A program made the position numbers and the translations under genes. The notes below the pieces were generated by a model. That model searched no databases. It was not told the origin of the DNA and saw nothing but the letters and a program-made list of their open reading frames with translations. Shown piece after piece: positions 34,075 through 45,900 of a stretch of 64,000 nucleotides of DNA (position 1 is its first letter; every line of letters starts with the position of its first letter). This DNA is from Asterochloris sp. CNOR1 (taxonomy: Eukaryota > Chlorophyta > Trebouxiophyceae > Trebouxiales > Trebouxiaceae): positions 310,001-374,000 of the forward strand of contig OZ017747.1 of the NCBI GenBank assembly GCA_963969365.1, given 5' to 3'.

Positions 34075-37000
34075 ATGGACTCAGATGAGGAGATTACCAG
34101 CCCACCCCGCTTGCACTTTCCTCTGCAACCCAACACTCAACCTGTGAGTTCCCCTACAGCTTGGTCTTGACAAGCTTGCCGGCAGACCGGCCAGATTGTT
34201 GCATCGCCCAGCTGCCTCCCAGATGCAAAGCTTGCATCAAAATGTGCACAACCGTTGTACTGCATGCTGATGCCAGTCCCCAGTCTCACAGTGCCTTCCA
34301 ACCTCCTTGCAGGCTGCGCGGCATGAGCAGCAAGAGACAATGCAAGAGGACGACCTGGCATACTACGATGCACTTGAGGACCTGGGCGATGGGTATGAGA
34401 GCTACCCAGAGTCTGAGGAGGATGCAGAAGATCCTGAACAGGTCAGCCTTTTAGGAGACCTGCTGTCTATTGCTCGCTTGTTTCCAGGGCCACGTCTTGG
34501 TGGCAAGAGAAGCAGTGCTGGTGGGTGCGCGCCGTTTCTTGCTGGCTAGCGGCCTTGATGCTTTCCCGCCCCTGCTGGACACCTTCTGATTGCTGCCTGA
34601 GCAACTGCTGAGGCGTTTGGCGGTGCTGCTTTGTCCATAGTTGATGTTCATGCTCATGCTGCTGACCGCATCTCACTTGATGCCTCTGCCCTGTCTTGCA
34701 GGGCATCACCCGCACAGAGTCAGACGAGCTGTGGCAGCAGCATGCTGGCCCTATGCTGGCTTCTCTGGACAGCGCTGGTGGGGAGGCTGTCCTGGCTGTG
34801 CTGTTTCAGCTGATGGAGCTGAGACGCTGCCGCCGCACAATTGAGGGCAAGGGCTGGTGGGGCGTCACCGCCAAGCTGGTTGCATGGATCTACTGCAGCA
34901 GGGTGCGAGGAATGGCAGCCAGCGACTGCCTCAAAAGTAAACGTAAGGCGACAGCAGAGGAGGTGAGCGCAGCCAGAGTTGCCCTTGGTTTGCTGCAGCA
35001 GCTGGAGAGAAGCAGTTTGCCATGCAAAATATGGAAAGTGCTGTAGTGATGGGCCAAGGCAGCCAGCCAGGGTCTGCATGGCACCATAGAATGCAGTGCT
35101 ATTCAGCTGGCAGTCTTGGGGCTGCGCGGCACATTGTACTTGATTCTGCAGCCAGCTGCAGCATTTCTTGCGTGCAGGTGCAGGCTGTCCGGCCCCAGGC
35201 TGACTGGTATCTCTTTGGCGGCGCTGAGTGCCAGATTGGCAAGACCTTTGCCTGCGTGGTGGGCGCTGTGGCCTGCCAGGAGTGGCACCTCATCTGCATC
35301 TGCCTGACCTACACGGCTTCCGTCCACGTCAAAGACCTGAGGGACAAGATGGTTTCCTACCTGCGTGTGCCAACCATGGCAGTGGACCCCTCAGGCAACA
35401 CCGTCTATTCCGACAACTTGACGTCAGTGATATGGCATGCTTACATTCTGCACCAGCTTGTGTGCAGGGACAGGGCTTATGCATGCCACCTTCTGCTGAA
35501 CTGTGTGGTTGGAAGAGGCAGTGCATGTACACCAGGCTGCTTTGTCAGAAGCACACATGAAGGTGCTTCCCTGCGCACGCTCACCAGCTGCTCATGTGGC
35601 TGCTCGCAGGTACCGCATCCGCGCCTTCTCAGACGTGCATGGCCACCACACCAAGCGCTGGCTGGATCTGTGGGACCATCTTGAAAAATACTGCTGGGTG
35701 GTGTCCTGGAACTCAGCACACCAGCTGGACACACTTGCTCTTTTGCGCCTCAAGATGGGCACATTCTACAAACACAGGGTCAAGGCAGGTTGCAGTGCTT
35801 TGCAGCAGGTCATGCACTCCTGCAGGAGCCCTGGTGCATGCACGAACACCTCAGACGGTCTGCTGCATCAGTGCGCTCATGTAATGCACCCAGACCTCCT
35901 CACCTGTGCTCATTGTGGTGCAGGCCCGCCCTGTGTTCTTCTTGGATGAGTGGGACCAGACATTCACGGCCAAGACAGTGCAGATTGAGCAGCAGCGGGA
36001 TGCTGTGCTGGGGATTGTGAATCGCTCGTTCCAGGCCATGAGCCCTCAGAAGTACGAGGTGCGGCTGCCGAGTCTGTGCTGCGATGTCCTTTCCAGCGTC
36101 CTATGCATGTCATCAGAGCAAGGCGTTCAACTGGCTGCTCCTACCTTACATCTCTGCTGGTAGCTGGGTCAGGCACGCATAGGCATCAAACAAGTTTGCG
36201 GGCTAAAGGTCGTCTCCTTTGCTGACAGATTGTCCTTGCCCCTGGTATAGACCATAATGGGCAACTCTGCCGGAGCTAGCGGCCGGCATCGCCTGACGCC
36301 AAGCTTGTGCAACATTGTCACAACATCCACGCCTGCCGGCTTGCTGTATGTGCTGCATCGGCGCGGCAGTCTGCTGTCAGGCTGGGCCTGGCCTCCCAGG
36401 TTTCCGGGCTACATGAGCATTGAGGATTGCCGCCCCTTCATCTTCAAGGACGAGGACATCAAAGCAGACAACTGCTTCATGAGTAAGCTGCTGCATTGAG
36501 GGAGCCTGAACTGTGCTGTGTCGCCTCTCGTTGCCTGTGCCAATGTTGGAGCTTTTGCCGCCGTGCTTCCTTGGAGGCTTACATGCCTGCAAATAGCATG
36601 CAGCCTCCGCTGCCGCCCTGCATTTGGCTTCTGCTGTGCCTAGGGCTCATCATCTGGCTGTGCTTCCCCTGCTGTTAAATTTATACCCCTGCTTGCAGGT
36701 GAGGTGTTTCTGGAGAAGGCTATTGAGCACAGCCTCAACCGCACATGCAACCAGATTGGCAGTGTGGGCAACACCAAGGTGGCAGAGTGGGTGAAGGGCA
36801 GCATTCACCAGCAATTCTACAACATCAGAGAGGCGGTCCGGGCCGCGGGAGGGGAGATTCATGGCTGCATTTTCAGGGGCACCGGCCATCTCTACATACC
36901 CTCCGACCCTGACATGCCGGAACTGGTGCGTGGCAGCCTCACTTGTGTGCGTGCCAGTGCACCCATCTGCATGATGATGCTTGGCTCCACGCAAGCTGCT

Positions 37001-39159
37001 CTGCTGCGCTCTGGCCGTTTGTCCTCAAGCTGAACCTTGCAAAGAAGGGCAATGCTGCTTTGCCAAGGTGTCACCAGCTTGCCGTTCATGTCCTCATCAT
37101 CATCTAAGACTGGCCTCATTGCATGTGGCATGGGCACAAAGTACCTGCTGTGGTGTGTCAATGCTGCTGACCACTGGCTGCTGCCTCTCCGGTGCAGAAC
37201 CTGACCCGCCTCTATGGCGTCAAGAATCCCACAGAGGCCTTGCAGTGGGTGCGCGAACAGGTGGGTGATGCCACCATCTTCTGTGGTGGCACCATGGCAA
37301 CCAGCTCGCGCGGCGTGTCCTACTACAGCGAGGGCGACTTTGGCTGCCCAACAACCCTGCTCAATGTCACCATTCCCAAGGGCCACTGCACAGAGGGAAC
37401 CAGCCAGGCCTTCATGCGCTTCTGCGGTAAGTGCAGCCACTCCTGCTGCAACCTGCGGGGTGCTGTCCAGATCTGGCAGCAGGGCATGTCATGTCCTGGA
37501 CGACCCTCCCCTTGTTGCCTGGTGTTGCCTATGCAGCTTCTGCTCTTGCACTGAGCCACACTGTGCTGCGGAGGTGTCTTGCTGCGCCAGGCTGTCTCAT
37601 GGCTCTCTGCAATGACTACAGCTAAATTCTAGTGCTGATGAGTGCCATGCGCTACATACACTGCAGGTGATGCACGCAATGCCCTGCGTCGCTTGGGCCA
37701 GGTGGATGAGAACGACAGGGAGTACGTAGACGTCTGTGTGACCCAGCAGGACCTGGATGGCTGCCTGGCAATGCAAGCCTGGCTGTGCACCTCGTATCAG
37801 TTGCTGGCGGCCGACATAATGATGGCCCCAACTTCCCTGGAGCCAATCTTCTCTACCAGGCGCGAGGAGAATGAAGACTTCTTCAAGAAGTTTGACCGGG
37901 ACAGGTAGGGGGCTGTTGTCCAGGCGCAGAGCCTCTGTTTTGCCAGGCAACCCTGCCTTCTGCCCCTGCCCATGTACTCCCTGCAGATCTCCCCTTCAGT
38001 GCAGGCAAGGACCAGACAGCTGGCATACCAAATGCATTGTCATGCCTGCAGGACCACTCGACGGCTTCTGACGCCAGCCAAGCTCTATTTTAAACTCAGG
38101 CAGAACCGTTCACCAGCTGCTGCTGTTGTGGCAGCCACCATTTCTCCTTTGACTGGCCAGGATGGCAGCTGGGAGCTTGCTCGCAGGGACCAACTGATGT
38201 TTGTGCTCTGGCGTATGGCCACCAAGGGTGATCTCAACACAGATGAGGAGGGGCTGCTTTTGCTGCCGCGCCAGCTTGTGGAGCAGGAGTGCGACCGACT
38301 ATTCCCAGGTGTGCCTGCGTGCATGCAGAGTTGCTTCCTGCTCTGCGGTCTCAGTCCCTTGACAGTGCTCTGCAAGTTATTGCTTGTCATCTGGGTACCT
38401 GTGAGGTCAGCCTTTGTCTCCATCTGGGCAGCAACAAGGTACCCCGTCACGTTCAGCATGGCGCTGTGCTCTTCCAAAGCGGCCCCTTTGACCATGCAGG
38501 CGAGCGCTTGGCAGCCCATCACCATGGTGGAGGCGCAAGTCTCCCCTCTAAGTTGCAGGAGGTTGGCGCAATCAAGCTTGGCGAGCGCCTGCCAATGCCC
38601 AACTCTGGCAGGTACTGGAAGGTCACTGCTGCCGGCCAGGCCTACATGGAGGAGCACAAGCGGCGCTGGGCTTGGTTTGGCCGCAGCAGGCAGCCATGGG
38701 AGGATTTCATGCGGCTGGAGGTGCGCCAACTGCCTCCCGGCACATGCAGCTTAGTGCATGCTGCCTGGGCAATCCCTGCATCTGCAGTAGCTTGAGGCTT
38801 GCTGCAACCCAATGTGCAGCTGCAAAGGCAGAGCTTTGCAATGAGCTGTGACTGGCTCCTACTCTATGCTGCAGTATCCGGCGCTGCTGCTCAAAGATGC
38901 CAAAAGGCAGGCGCAGTCAAGTCAGGCCACCTCCCTCCCAACCCAGCAGGATGAGGTGTGGCGGCTGATGATCCTGGCCTGTAATGACAACCGCTGCCTG
39001 ACCAGGCAGCAGCTGGTGACAGCCTACCCTGCAGCCAGCCGAAATAACGATGGCCACATCAGTCGGCTGGTTCAGAGCGGCCGTGTGACCAGGACAGGGC
39101 AAGGCCAGCTGCTCCTCACATGGCAAGGGCTGGAGGCCTTCTTGAGGGCAGCTGTGTGA
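34075..39159 (+). CDS. Short2: helicase-like ATPase with two winged helices
   Basis: Cleanest member of the array. Thirteen exons: 34075-34143, 34313-34441, 34702-34962, 35178-35422, 35610-35784, 35924-36058, 36251-36482, 36699-36925, 37198-37426, 37667-37904, 38052-38308, 38500-38720, 38875-39159; 2703 bases, 900 residues, one open frame. Residues 1-66 are acidic (MDSDEEITSP...; ALEDLGDGYESYPESEEDA). A helical domain follows (SDELWQQHAGPMLASLDSAG). Walker-A-like AECQIGKT is at about 169-176, Walker-B-like FFLDEWD near 300, TTSTPAGLL near 365, GGTMATSSRG near 525 and ALRRLGQV near 575. The late motifs recall the second lobe of Z1-like helicase-fold ATPases, an inference from motif order only. 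Two winged-helix-like exons close it (YWKVTAAGQAYMEEHKRRW; DNRCLTRQQLVTAYPAA). The intron after 35784 uses a GC donor. A nucleic-acid or chromatin role is plausible, not shown. Confidence 0.85.
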
Positions 39160-39295
39160 CCAGGACTGTGCATGGCCAGCTGCTCCTCACATGGCAAGGG
39201 CTGGAGGCCTTCTTGAGGGCAGCTGTGTGACCAGGACTGTGCATGGCCAGCCGCTCCTTATGTGCCGGCAGCTGGAGGCCCTCCTGCAGCCCTGA
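39083..39295. repeat. 71-base tandem repeat, three copies
   Basis: Copies begin with gtgtgaccagga at 39083, 39154 and 39225. The unit comes from the last coding exon of Short2. Because 71 is not a multiple of three, the second copy brings a TGA that ends the protein at 39159, ahead of the ancestral stop (ctgcagccctga) in the third copy. Confidence 0.92.
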
Positions 39296-42200
39296 GATGC
39301 TGCTGACGCTGCCTGCTATTGATCCTACTGCGCAACAAAGAGGCCCACCTTATCATGTCTCCTGTCACGCCGCGCCACAACTCTACTCACCCTGTCCCTT
39401 CGGCTAGTTGTCTGCGTACCCCTTTGCAGTTGCTTGTAAATTTTTGCTTTCTTGGTTGCTGCACATGAACATCTAGCTTGCGTGTATAATGAGCCTGCCC
39501 AATCTACCACCAGCCTCTTGCCATCTGTACATATCTTTCTGTTACAGACCCTCTCCCAAGACAGCAATCTGTTTGCAGCTCTTGGCGCCAAGACAACCAC
39601 ACAAGCCGCACACTTTGCGATGTTGCATCACAACATGGGCAGACACAGCGTCAAGGCAAATTGCTGTGCTCTGCTCTTGCAGGCGCCCGCTCCCGCCTGT
39701 GCTTCATACTGATCCTGAGACCTCATTTCTAGAGTCACCATGGCTCCTGCAGGTATGTCCTGATCAGGCCAAGTAGCGCCTGTCATGCGTCATACTTTGC
39801 CGAGCTGTTGCAGACAGGCCTTGGGAACCTGTGCCTCATGCTGGGCCTGGGGAACACCATAGCTTCTGCAAGTATGTCTTCAGGCAGCACTTGTCAGCAA
39901 GGTAAACGCGGTTTGTGAAGCTCAAGTGCGCAGCATGCTGGGTCCTTGAGGAGAGGCCTCATTTGCCTGAGCAGGCACACTGACTTCTGCAGGTATGTCC
40001 TGCCCAGGCAACGTAGTGATGTCGGCAAGGTGTTGCATGATGCCCTGCTGCCTGGCCGCTACAAGGGAGGCCTGTTTCGATTGAGCCTCATGCTGGGCCT
40101 GAGGAACAGCACTGCTTCCAGGAGCAAGCAGCGCTGCATGCTTACTGACAGGCCAGGTATGGGCATCCTCACGAGTTTGAGGGTCTCATAGACATGGCGC
40201 ACCTGCTGCTGTTCGTGTGTCAGAGATCTGCGGTGCCTCTGTCTCTGTGCCATGCCCTCCAACACCACTCCAACCTGAAGCCGCCAAGCGTCATTTGCCT
40301 GAAGCATAAGTGCCCTCCTACGTAGGATTGTATACACGCGGCGCAAGCAGCTCCTAGGAAGCCTCATCTCACAAGGCCAGGTCTCAAGGCTGCCCAGCCT
40401 GCTAGCAGCTAGGTGTTGCAGGAGGTGGAGGCTTCCTGGACCTTGCCAAGGTCCAAGCCCTCCTAGTGAACCATTTGCCATCAGGGTGCGGCTTCATTTT
40501 GTTGTGCTCCTTGATGCTGCTGGGGCCATTATGCAGTGCTGCAGAGTGAATCAGGACAGGTGCTTTTCTGCCTGCCCGCTGACGCTTGACAGCACTTCAC
40601 CTGGCTGCCCTTCACACTGGCAGACTTCTGCTCCTGCTTGTGCGCCCAGCCACAAACCAGCAGAGCTTAAACCTATATGCCTCTTCACTGGGCAGCAGGA
40701 GCCCAGACGTCTACGTCAGCCAGAGCTAACAACAGCACCGCAGCAGCGGCTGAACCCTGCAGATCATGCAGTGCCCGGCAGCTGAGAATGCATGCCATGC
40801 AAAGAGAGCCCATGTTTTCTAATATTGCTCTAACACAGCATGCCATATAGATGCATTCTTGGCTCCTGTATGGGCAGCATCATCACTAGTGTCCTGCATT
40901 GCACATACAAAACACGTATACGTGCCTTACGTAAGGCAATGGTTTGTTGTCAGGTAGGCAGGCCCAGACCATCCCTGCTGCTGCTGGCAGCCTGAGCACT
41001 GCCTGACCCAACTGGGACACCATCTCTCACCCAAGATAACTGCTGACTGTGAGAGCAGGAGCTTAAGCAGAAGTGCCAGTGTTGAAACATGAACCAGGAG
41101 AGTTGTTCAACAGGGGCAGCATCCATATGGAGGCAGCAACAGCAGCAGTGGTTGCATTGCCGCCGCTTCAGAGGCTCACCTCCTTGTTGCAGGGCTGCAG
41201 TCTTCCAATCGATAGGCAAACCTGCTCTGGCAGTCTGATTCAGGAGCTGCAATCTTTGAGGGCTTGCACAACCGCAGCTAAGCTTAGGCTGCTGCTGCCC
41301 TTAAGGCTGCAGCAGCAGCCAGCTGGCTGAGCTAGAGGCCAGGAGCCAGCAGGGTGAGGTGCGGGTGAGATGCAAGCCTCATGCAGCCAGCAAAAGCTTT
41401 TACCTGCAGTGGGAAGGATTAGAAAGGTCACAAGTTTCATTTGCTGGGGCCATCACTCAGGAGTCTTTTAAACATAGAAGCAAGATGGCTATATAAAGTG
41501 GACTCCAGCCATTCCAACTGGAAGGGCCCATCAAGAAATTGTTGGTGCGATCAGATGCTGCATAGGGGTTGGTACAGACACATGCCAATACATGCGGGGC
41601 CTCTGAAGCAGCTTATGGACCAATGTATTATAACTATGGATAATTACCCATAGTACCCATCATAACATGTGCAAGCATGTGCAAGCAGGATGGCTACATG
41701 TGGCAACAAGGTAAAGTGAGGACGACCACTATACAGGAAGGACATGAGAAATCCCTAGAGTGCTGACCATGAATGATATTGCCTGCAAAAGAAGCTGTGC
41801 ACACAATAGCCTTCAAGCATGCAGGCCAGTCTGAATTGTGATGCAGTTTGCACATGGTCATCAGCAGCTTGATGGCTGCTTCAGATAAGTTGTCTCAGGA
41901 GATTTTCATGCGCACACATCAAGTATCCTATATTGATTATATTATATAATTGCTCCTCATCATCACAAGTAGAAGGGAAAGAGACTATCCTGCGGTTGGC
42001 CTTTGTATTGATGTGCATATCAGCAAAGCAAATGCGGCGGTACCTACAGCAGACGATACGGCACTGAGACCGCAGAGCACACGTCAGGGGGCCTTGAGTC
42101 TTCACTGAAGAGCTCCCTGAGCCTCACACCGAGGCCTGTCCGTGAGACACTCACGCAAGTTTTGGAACAGTGCGGATGCGCAGCAGCTGAGTTTTTTGCA

Positions 42201-42419
42201 CCAAAGTGGCGCACTGGGTCCAGAAACACTGTTGGACAGCTTTGTGTGCAGCTAGACAGGTGTCTCCTACCGTAAGTAGACGGGCAGTCAGTGATGCCGG
42301 CCAGACCAAGGGGTTCTAAAACAGAAATCTGCAGGTTTTGAGCTGCCCCATCCTCTCTGCAGTCTGCCACTGCTGCTGTGCCTGATCTGCTGTGTTGCAT
42401 TGTACCCTCTGAATTTGTC
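39160..42419. other. Spacer between the two array rounds
   Basis: No confident gene. A minus-strand open stretch of 140 codons (40481-40059) has a charged, helical look (YTILRRRALMLQANDAW) but no recognised domain. On the plus strand an imperfect repeat of about 240 bases (ttctgcaggtatgtcctg at 39747 and 39986, each followed by a LMLGL-coding segment) may be a duplicated exon. An AT-richer patch is at 41560-42000. Confidence 0.4.
41811..42040 (+). repeat. Dispersed repeat copy 2, before array round 2
   Basis: Partner of 19501-19780; same blocks in the same order (aagcatgcaggccagtct, ttgtgatgcagttt, gatggctgcttcagat, tgctcctcatcat, agaagggaaagaga). Confidence 0.65.
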
Positions 42420-42591
42420 TTCTTGTCAAGCTGTCAAGGCCATCTGCATCGATTGCACTCCTGGACATCCCAGACACACTTCTGTGCCTCATCTTGTGCA
42501 AGACTGACCTCAGATCTGCTGCCTGCAGGCTGATCAAGATATGGTTGCAGGGCAACATGCCCGACCTGGCCATCCCAGCTGAAATGGCCTG
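42420..42591 (+). other. Possible F-box-like fragment
   Basis: An open stretch reads IALLDIPDTLLCLILCKTD then LRSAACRLIKIWLQGN before TGA. Spacing of LLDIPD..L..IL......LRSA.R resembles an F-box, but the sequence is isolated, without a clear upstream exon, and stops at once. Confidence 0.25.
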
Positions 42592-42926
42592 AGCAACAGC
42601 AGTTGCTGGTGACAGGCATCAAGTGCAGGTCTTGGGTGTTATTGTCCAATTGCAGGTATCTTCTTAACACACAATACACCCTGGCTTTCTGTGCACGCCT
42701 CAGCACAGCTGCTTTGCTGCCCAGGTTCAGAAAGTCGTCCAGCATGTGTTGGTCTGTTCAACTCGTCTTCAGACACAGCATCTGATGCTGCAAACAGGCA
42801 CTCCAATGTGTTGCCTTGCACACTCCTTGCCATGTGCAGGTCTGCTTAGCAACACATGCATAATGCATTGTGCAAAGTTCATTGCACCTGATGGCTGTGG
42901 CCTCAATCGCGCTTGCTTGCCTGCAG

Positions 42927-45900
42927 GCCTACGGCATTGCCATACTGGCCCGCCGCAGTGGCAGCATGATGAGCAAAATAATTTCTGGAATAAGCAACAT
43001 GCTGGGCCGCACCGTCAGCATAGTGGGGGATGCAGATGTGCCCAGTGGGGCGACAAGGCCAGGCTCGACAGGTGAGCTGCATTGTTCTTGGCAATATGCT
43101 GCAGGCACAGGCCCCAACGTGCAAAATGCATGAGTTTCACTATCACTGGCAGAATTGTTCAGCATCTGTGATGTGCATTTGACTCCCTGGTCGTTTGAAT
43201 TGATGCCCTAGGTTGTGCTCAAATTGTGCAGGGTCAACACAAGCGTCAGACGTGGGCTTTGAAAACGGCAACATTTGTCGTGTGCCCAGCCAAAAGCCTG
43301 TGGCGGAACTGGGTGGCCTGCCACCAGTGAGCAGCCAGCAAACATGGTCCTGTTTGGTACCAAACAATCTCTGTTGCACGCATGCTGCATGCATGCTGCA
43401 TGCCCAGCTGCTTTGGAGAGGCTACACAGCCCTGCAGCAAGATGACTGTAGCACAGAGCACAGCAACATGCCCGGCCAGTACTGCATCTTGCCTTTTGCA
43501 GTTGCAGAGTATATCTGCCCTCCTGCCATCTGGCAGCTTGGGGGAAGATGAACTCTTGAGCAGGAAGTGTATGGCACAGTGTGCTCTGTGCTGCTGTGCA
43601 GTGCTGGCAGGAGAAGGGTAGGGAGCAACCACAGGCAGCCCCACCCAGGGTGGCTGTGCCATCTGTGGCAGCAGTGAAGACAGGTCCTCAGCACCCTCAA
43701 TCTATACCAGAAGCACCAGCAGCAGGTTGGCTTTGTACAAAGGGGTGCATGGCATTACTGCAAGCAAGTGCTGGGACATACAGGGCGGTTTGTTTTACTT
43801 TTGCAGCAACAAAAAAGGCAGCACTGCATAGGCAGCAAACAGGTTATGTCCAGCCACTGGGTCGTGTCGTTGACCGTGCTGAAAGCATCATTTGCTACTC
43901 ACAATCCCACTGCGTCCCTGCACATGCAGAAGGGATCTACATGAGTTGCAGCCTGCCTGCTGAGATGTGCAGCCACCAAGCACGAGCTTGCCTATGTGGG
44001 CAGGGAGCAACTGTGCTGCAGCTTGCCTCCTGAGGTTTACAGCCTCCGGATCAGAGCCTGCCATTGTGTGCAGGCAGCAATTGTGTGGCTGCTTGTGCTG
44101 CAGGGCCAGCTGAATCTGATGGAAGCCTGATTGTGCACGCTGCTGCTGGTGCTGCTGGGCTGCCCAGTGGTGGGCAGCCTGTAGCCCGTCTGGCTGGGCA
44201 AGGTGGCGGGGATGATGTGGTGTCTGTAGATGTCAACACCATGCCAACCAGCCTGTTGCGAAGCGGCAGCATCAGGTCAGCATGGGCCTGTTCCAGAAGC
44301 AGTGGCGCTTGCATCAGGACGGTGGTTGCTTGGCGGGTGGGCGTCCAGGACTGAGGCTGCATTTTGCTGCATGTGTGTCCCCTTTTGGTGCTCAGTTCTA
44401 CTGCACGGGTGCCGCCAGTGCAATGGATGGTGCAGCCTGTGTCTGCAGCAGGCCGCGGTGGGACATGTAGGCAGGGTTCCCGCAGGTTTCCAGCTCCTGC
44501 CAGGGCTGTTCTTCACAGATGCTGGATGCAGGGCTTTGCATGGACAGGGTATGGGCTGCAGGCCTTTAAAGGCTTCTCCTTACCTGGCGCGCCCATTGCA
44601 GGGCAAAGGGGCCTCAGACTACATGCCAGGCTGCTTTCAAACCGACGCAATGCATGGCATGGCAGATTTTGCGCCTGTCAGCATGTCACTGCCTGCAAAG
44701 GGGCCAACAAGACTTGCCTTGCAGGTGCAAGAGGCTGCCTCTGGGATCTCTGATGATAGTGAATTCCCAACAGGGAGTTTTTCTCGCTCAACCCAAACCA
44801 AAAAGCCTCAGAAGTGCTGTGATGTGCCCCATGCAGCAGCTCATGCACTTCGCACTGCCTTGCAGGCCCTCTGCGTCGCTCGGTGCTGGCCCAGAAATGG
44901 CGCCTGGTCCTGGAGCTGCACTAATGGTGGGACCTGCTGCTGGCACAGCCCCTTGCCCTCCAGCCTATGCTGGGCCTGCTGTGCCCGTGCGGGGCAACAG
45001 AGGAAGACCTGTGAAGCATCTGGAGGAAGCGCCCAAGGATCGAGGTAGTTACTTCGTAAAGTGTTCATTCGCCAGGGCACCTGCCTTGCCCCAGTTCAGG
45101 GCAAGCGACAACAGCAACTGATGATGCAACCAACATCTGGCTGCAGGGAAGGTAGGGGAGCAGGCCATTGCCTGGATCACCCTGTTCTTGGCAGGGCAGC
45201 CTCACTACAGGAGATCACTTTCAGATGGTGCTGTGGCACCCGCAGGTGTTACCTATGCTCCTTCGGGCAGTCCATACTTTATAGATGTTATAAAGTTGGT
45301 GGTTGATGTGAGCCGCTTCCGCTACCTATGTGCAAAAGTGCTCCACGAAGCTCCAGGTGACGCACTTGTGCAGACTGCAACAACTGCTACACACTGATGG
45401 ACGTGCCCTGTGGTATGACCACCTTTGGCATTCATGGCCGCTTTAGATGTAAGGCCAGGCCCCGTGTAATTGACTGCAGGCGGCTCCCAACAGAGCATGG
45501 CGCCAATCGACTTGAAGATGGTCAATGACGCCCTCTGCAAAGACCCCTTCAAATTTGAAGACACAGAGCAGCAAGCCTTCATCTTCAAGTCCAAAACATT
45601 TGCTGAGCAGAAAGGCTTCCGCACATCACCAAGGCTTGGCAATAATTACTTTGAGGCCTTGCTGAAAGGACTTGATGATGATGCCAAGCAGGACATTCTG
45701 CTGCTCAGCAGAGTCAGAAGCATGCAGAGCACGCTGACACTCTGCGAAGTTACAATCGATGGCTGGCAATGTGTTTGTGCGGGCAGCCGGCAGAAGGCAA
45801 GCTGCTGAAGCAATGCAGCCATGACTGTATTGGACTCATGCAGGACAACAGGCCTCTCATTGCACAAGGGAGGCTGGTGTAGCCTGATCAATACAGATAT

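Larger units (their letters stand above)
31870..34550. repeat. Segmental duplication, copy 1
   Basis: Matches 57290-60060 in the same orientation, covering the spacer, gene C, the divergent promoter and the first exons of the short gene. It is nearly identical over gene C (about 33030-33760 against 58420-59130) and less alike at both ends. Confidence 0.85.

Noticed and set aside
40059-40481. A 140-codon minus-strand gene in the spacer
   Set aside because: Open and charged, but without a domain, splice context or a copy in the second round; kept only as a remark.
19501-42040. The paired 250-base repeats as ends of one large transposable element
   Set aside because: They are diverged, in direct orientation, lack terminal inverted ends or target duplications that I can see, and each sits before one array round, which tandem duplication explains.
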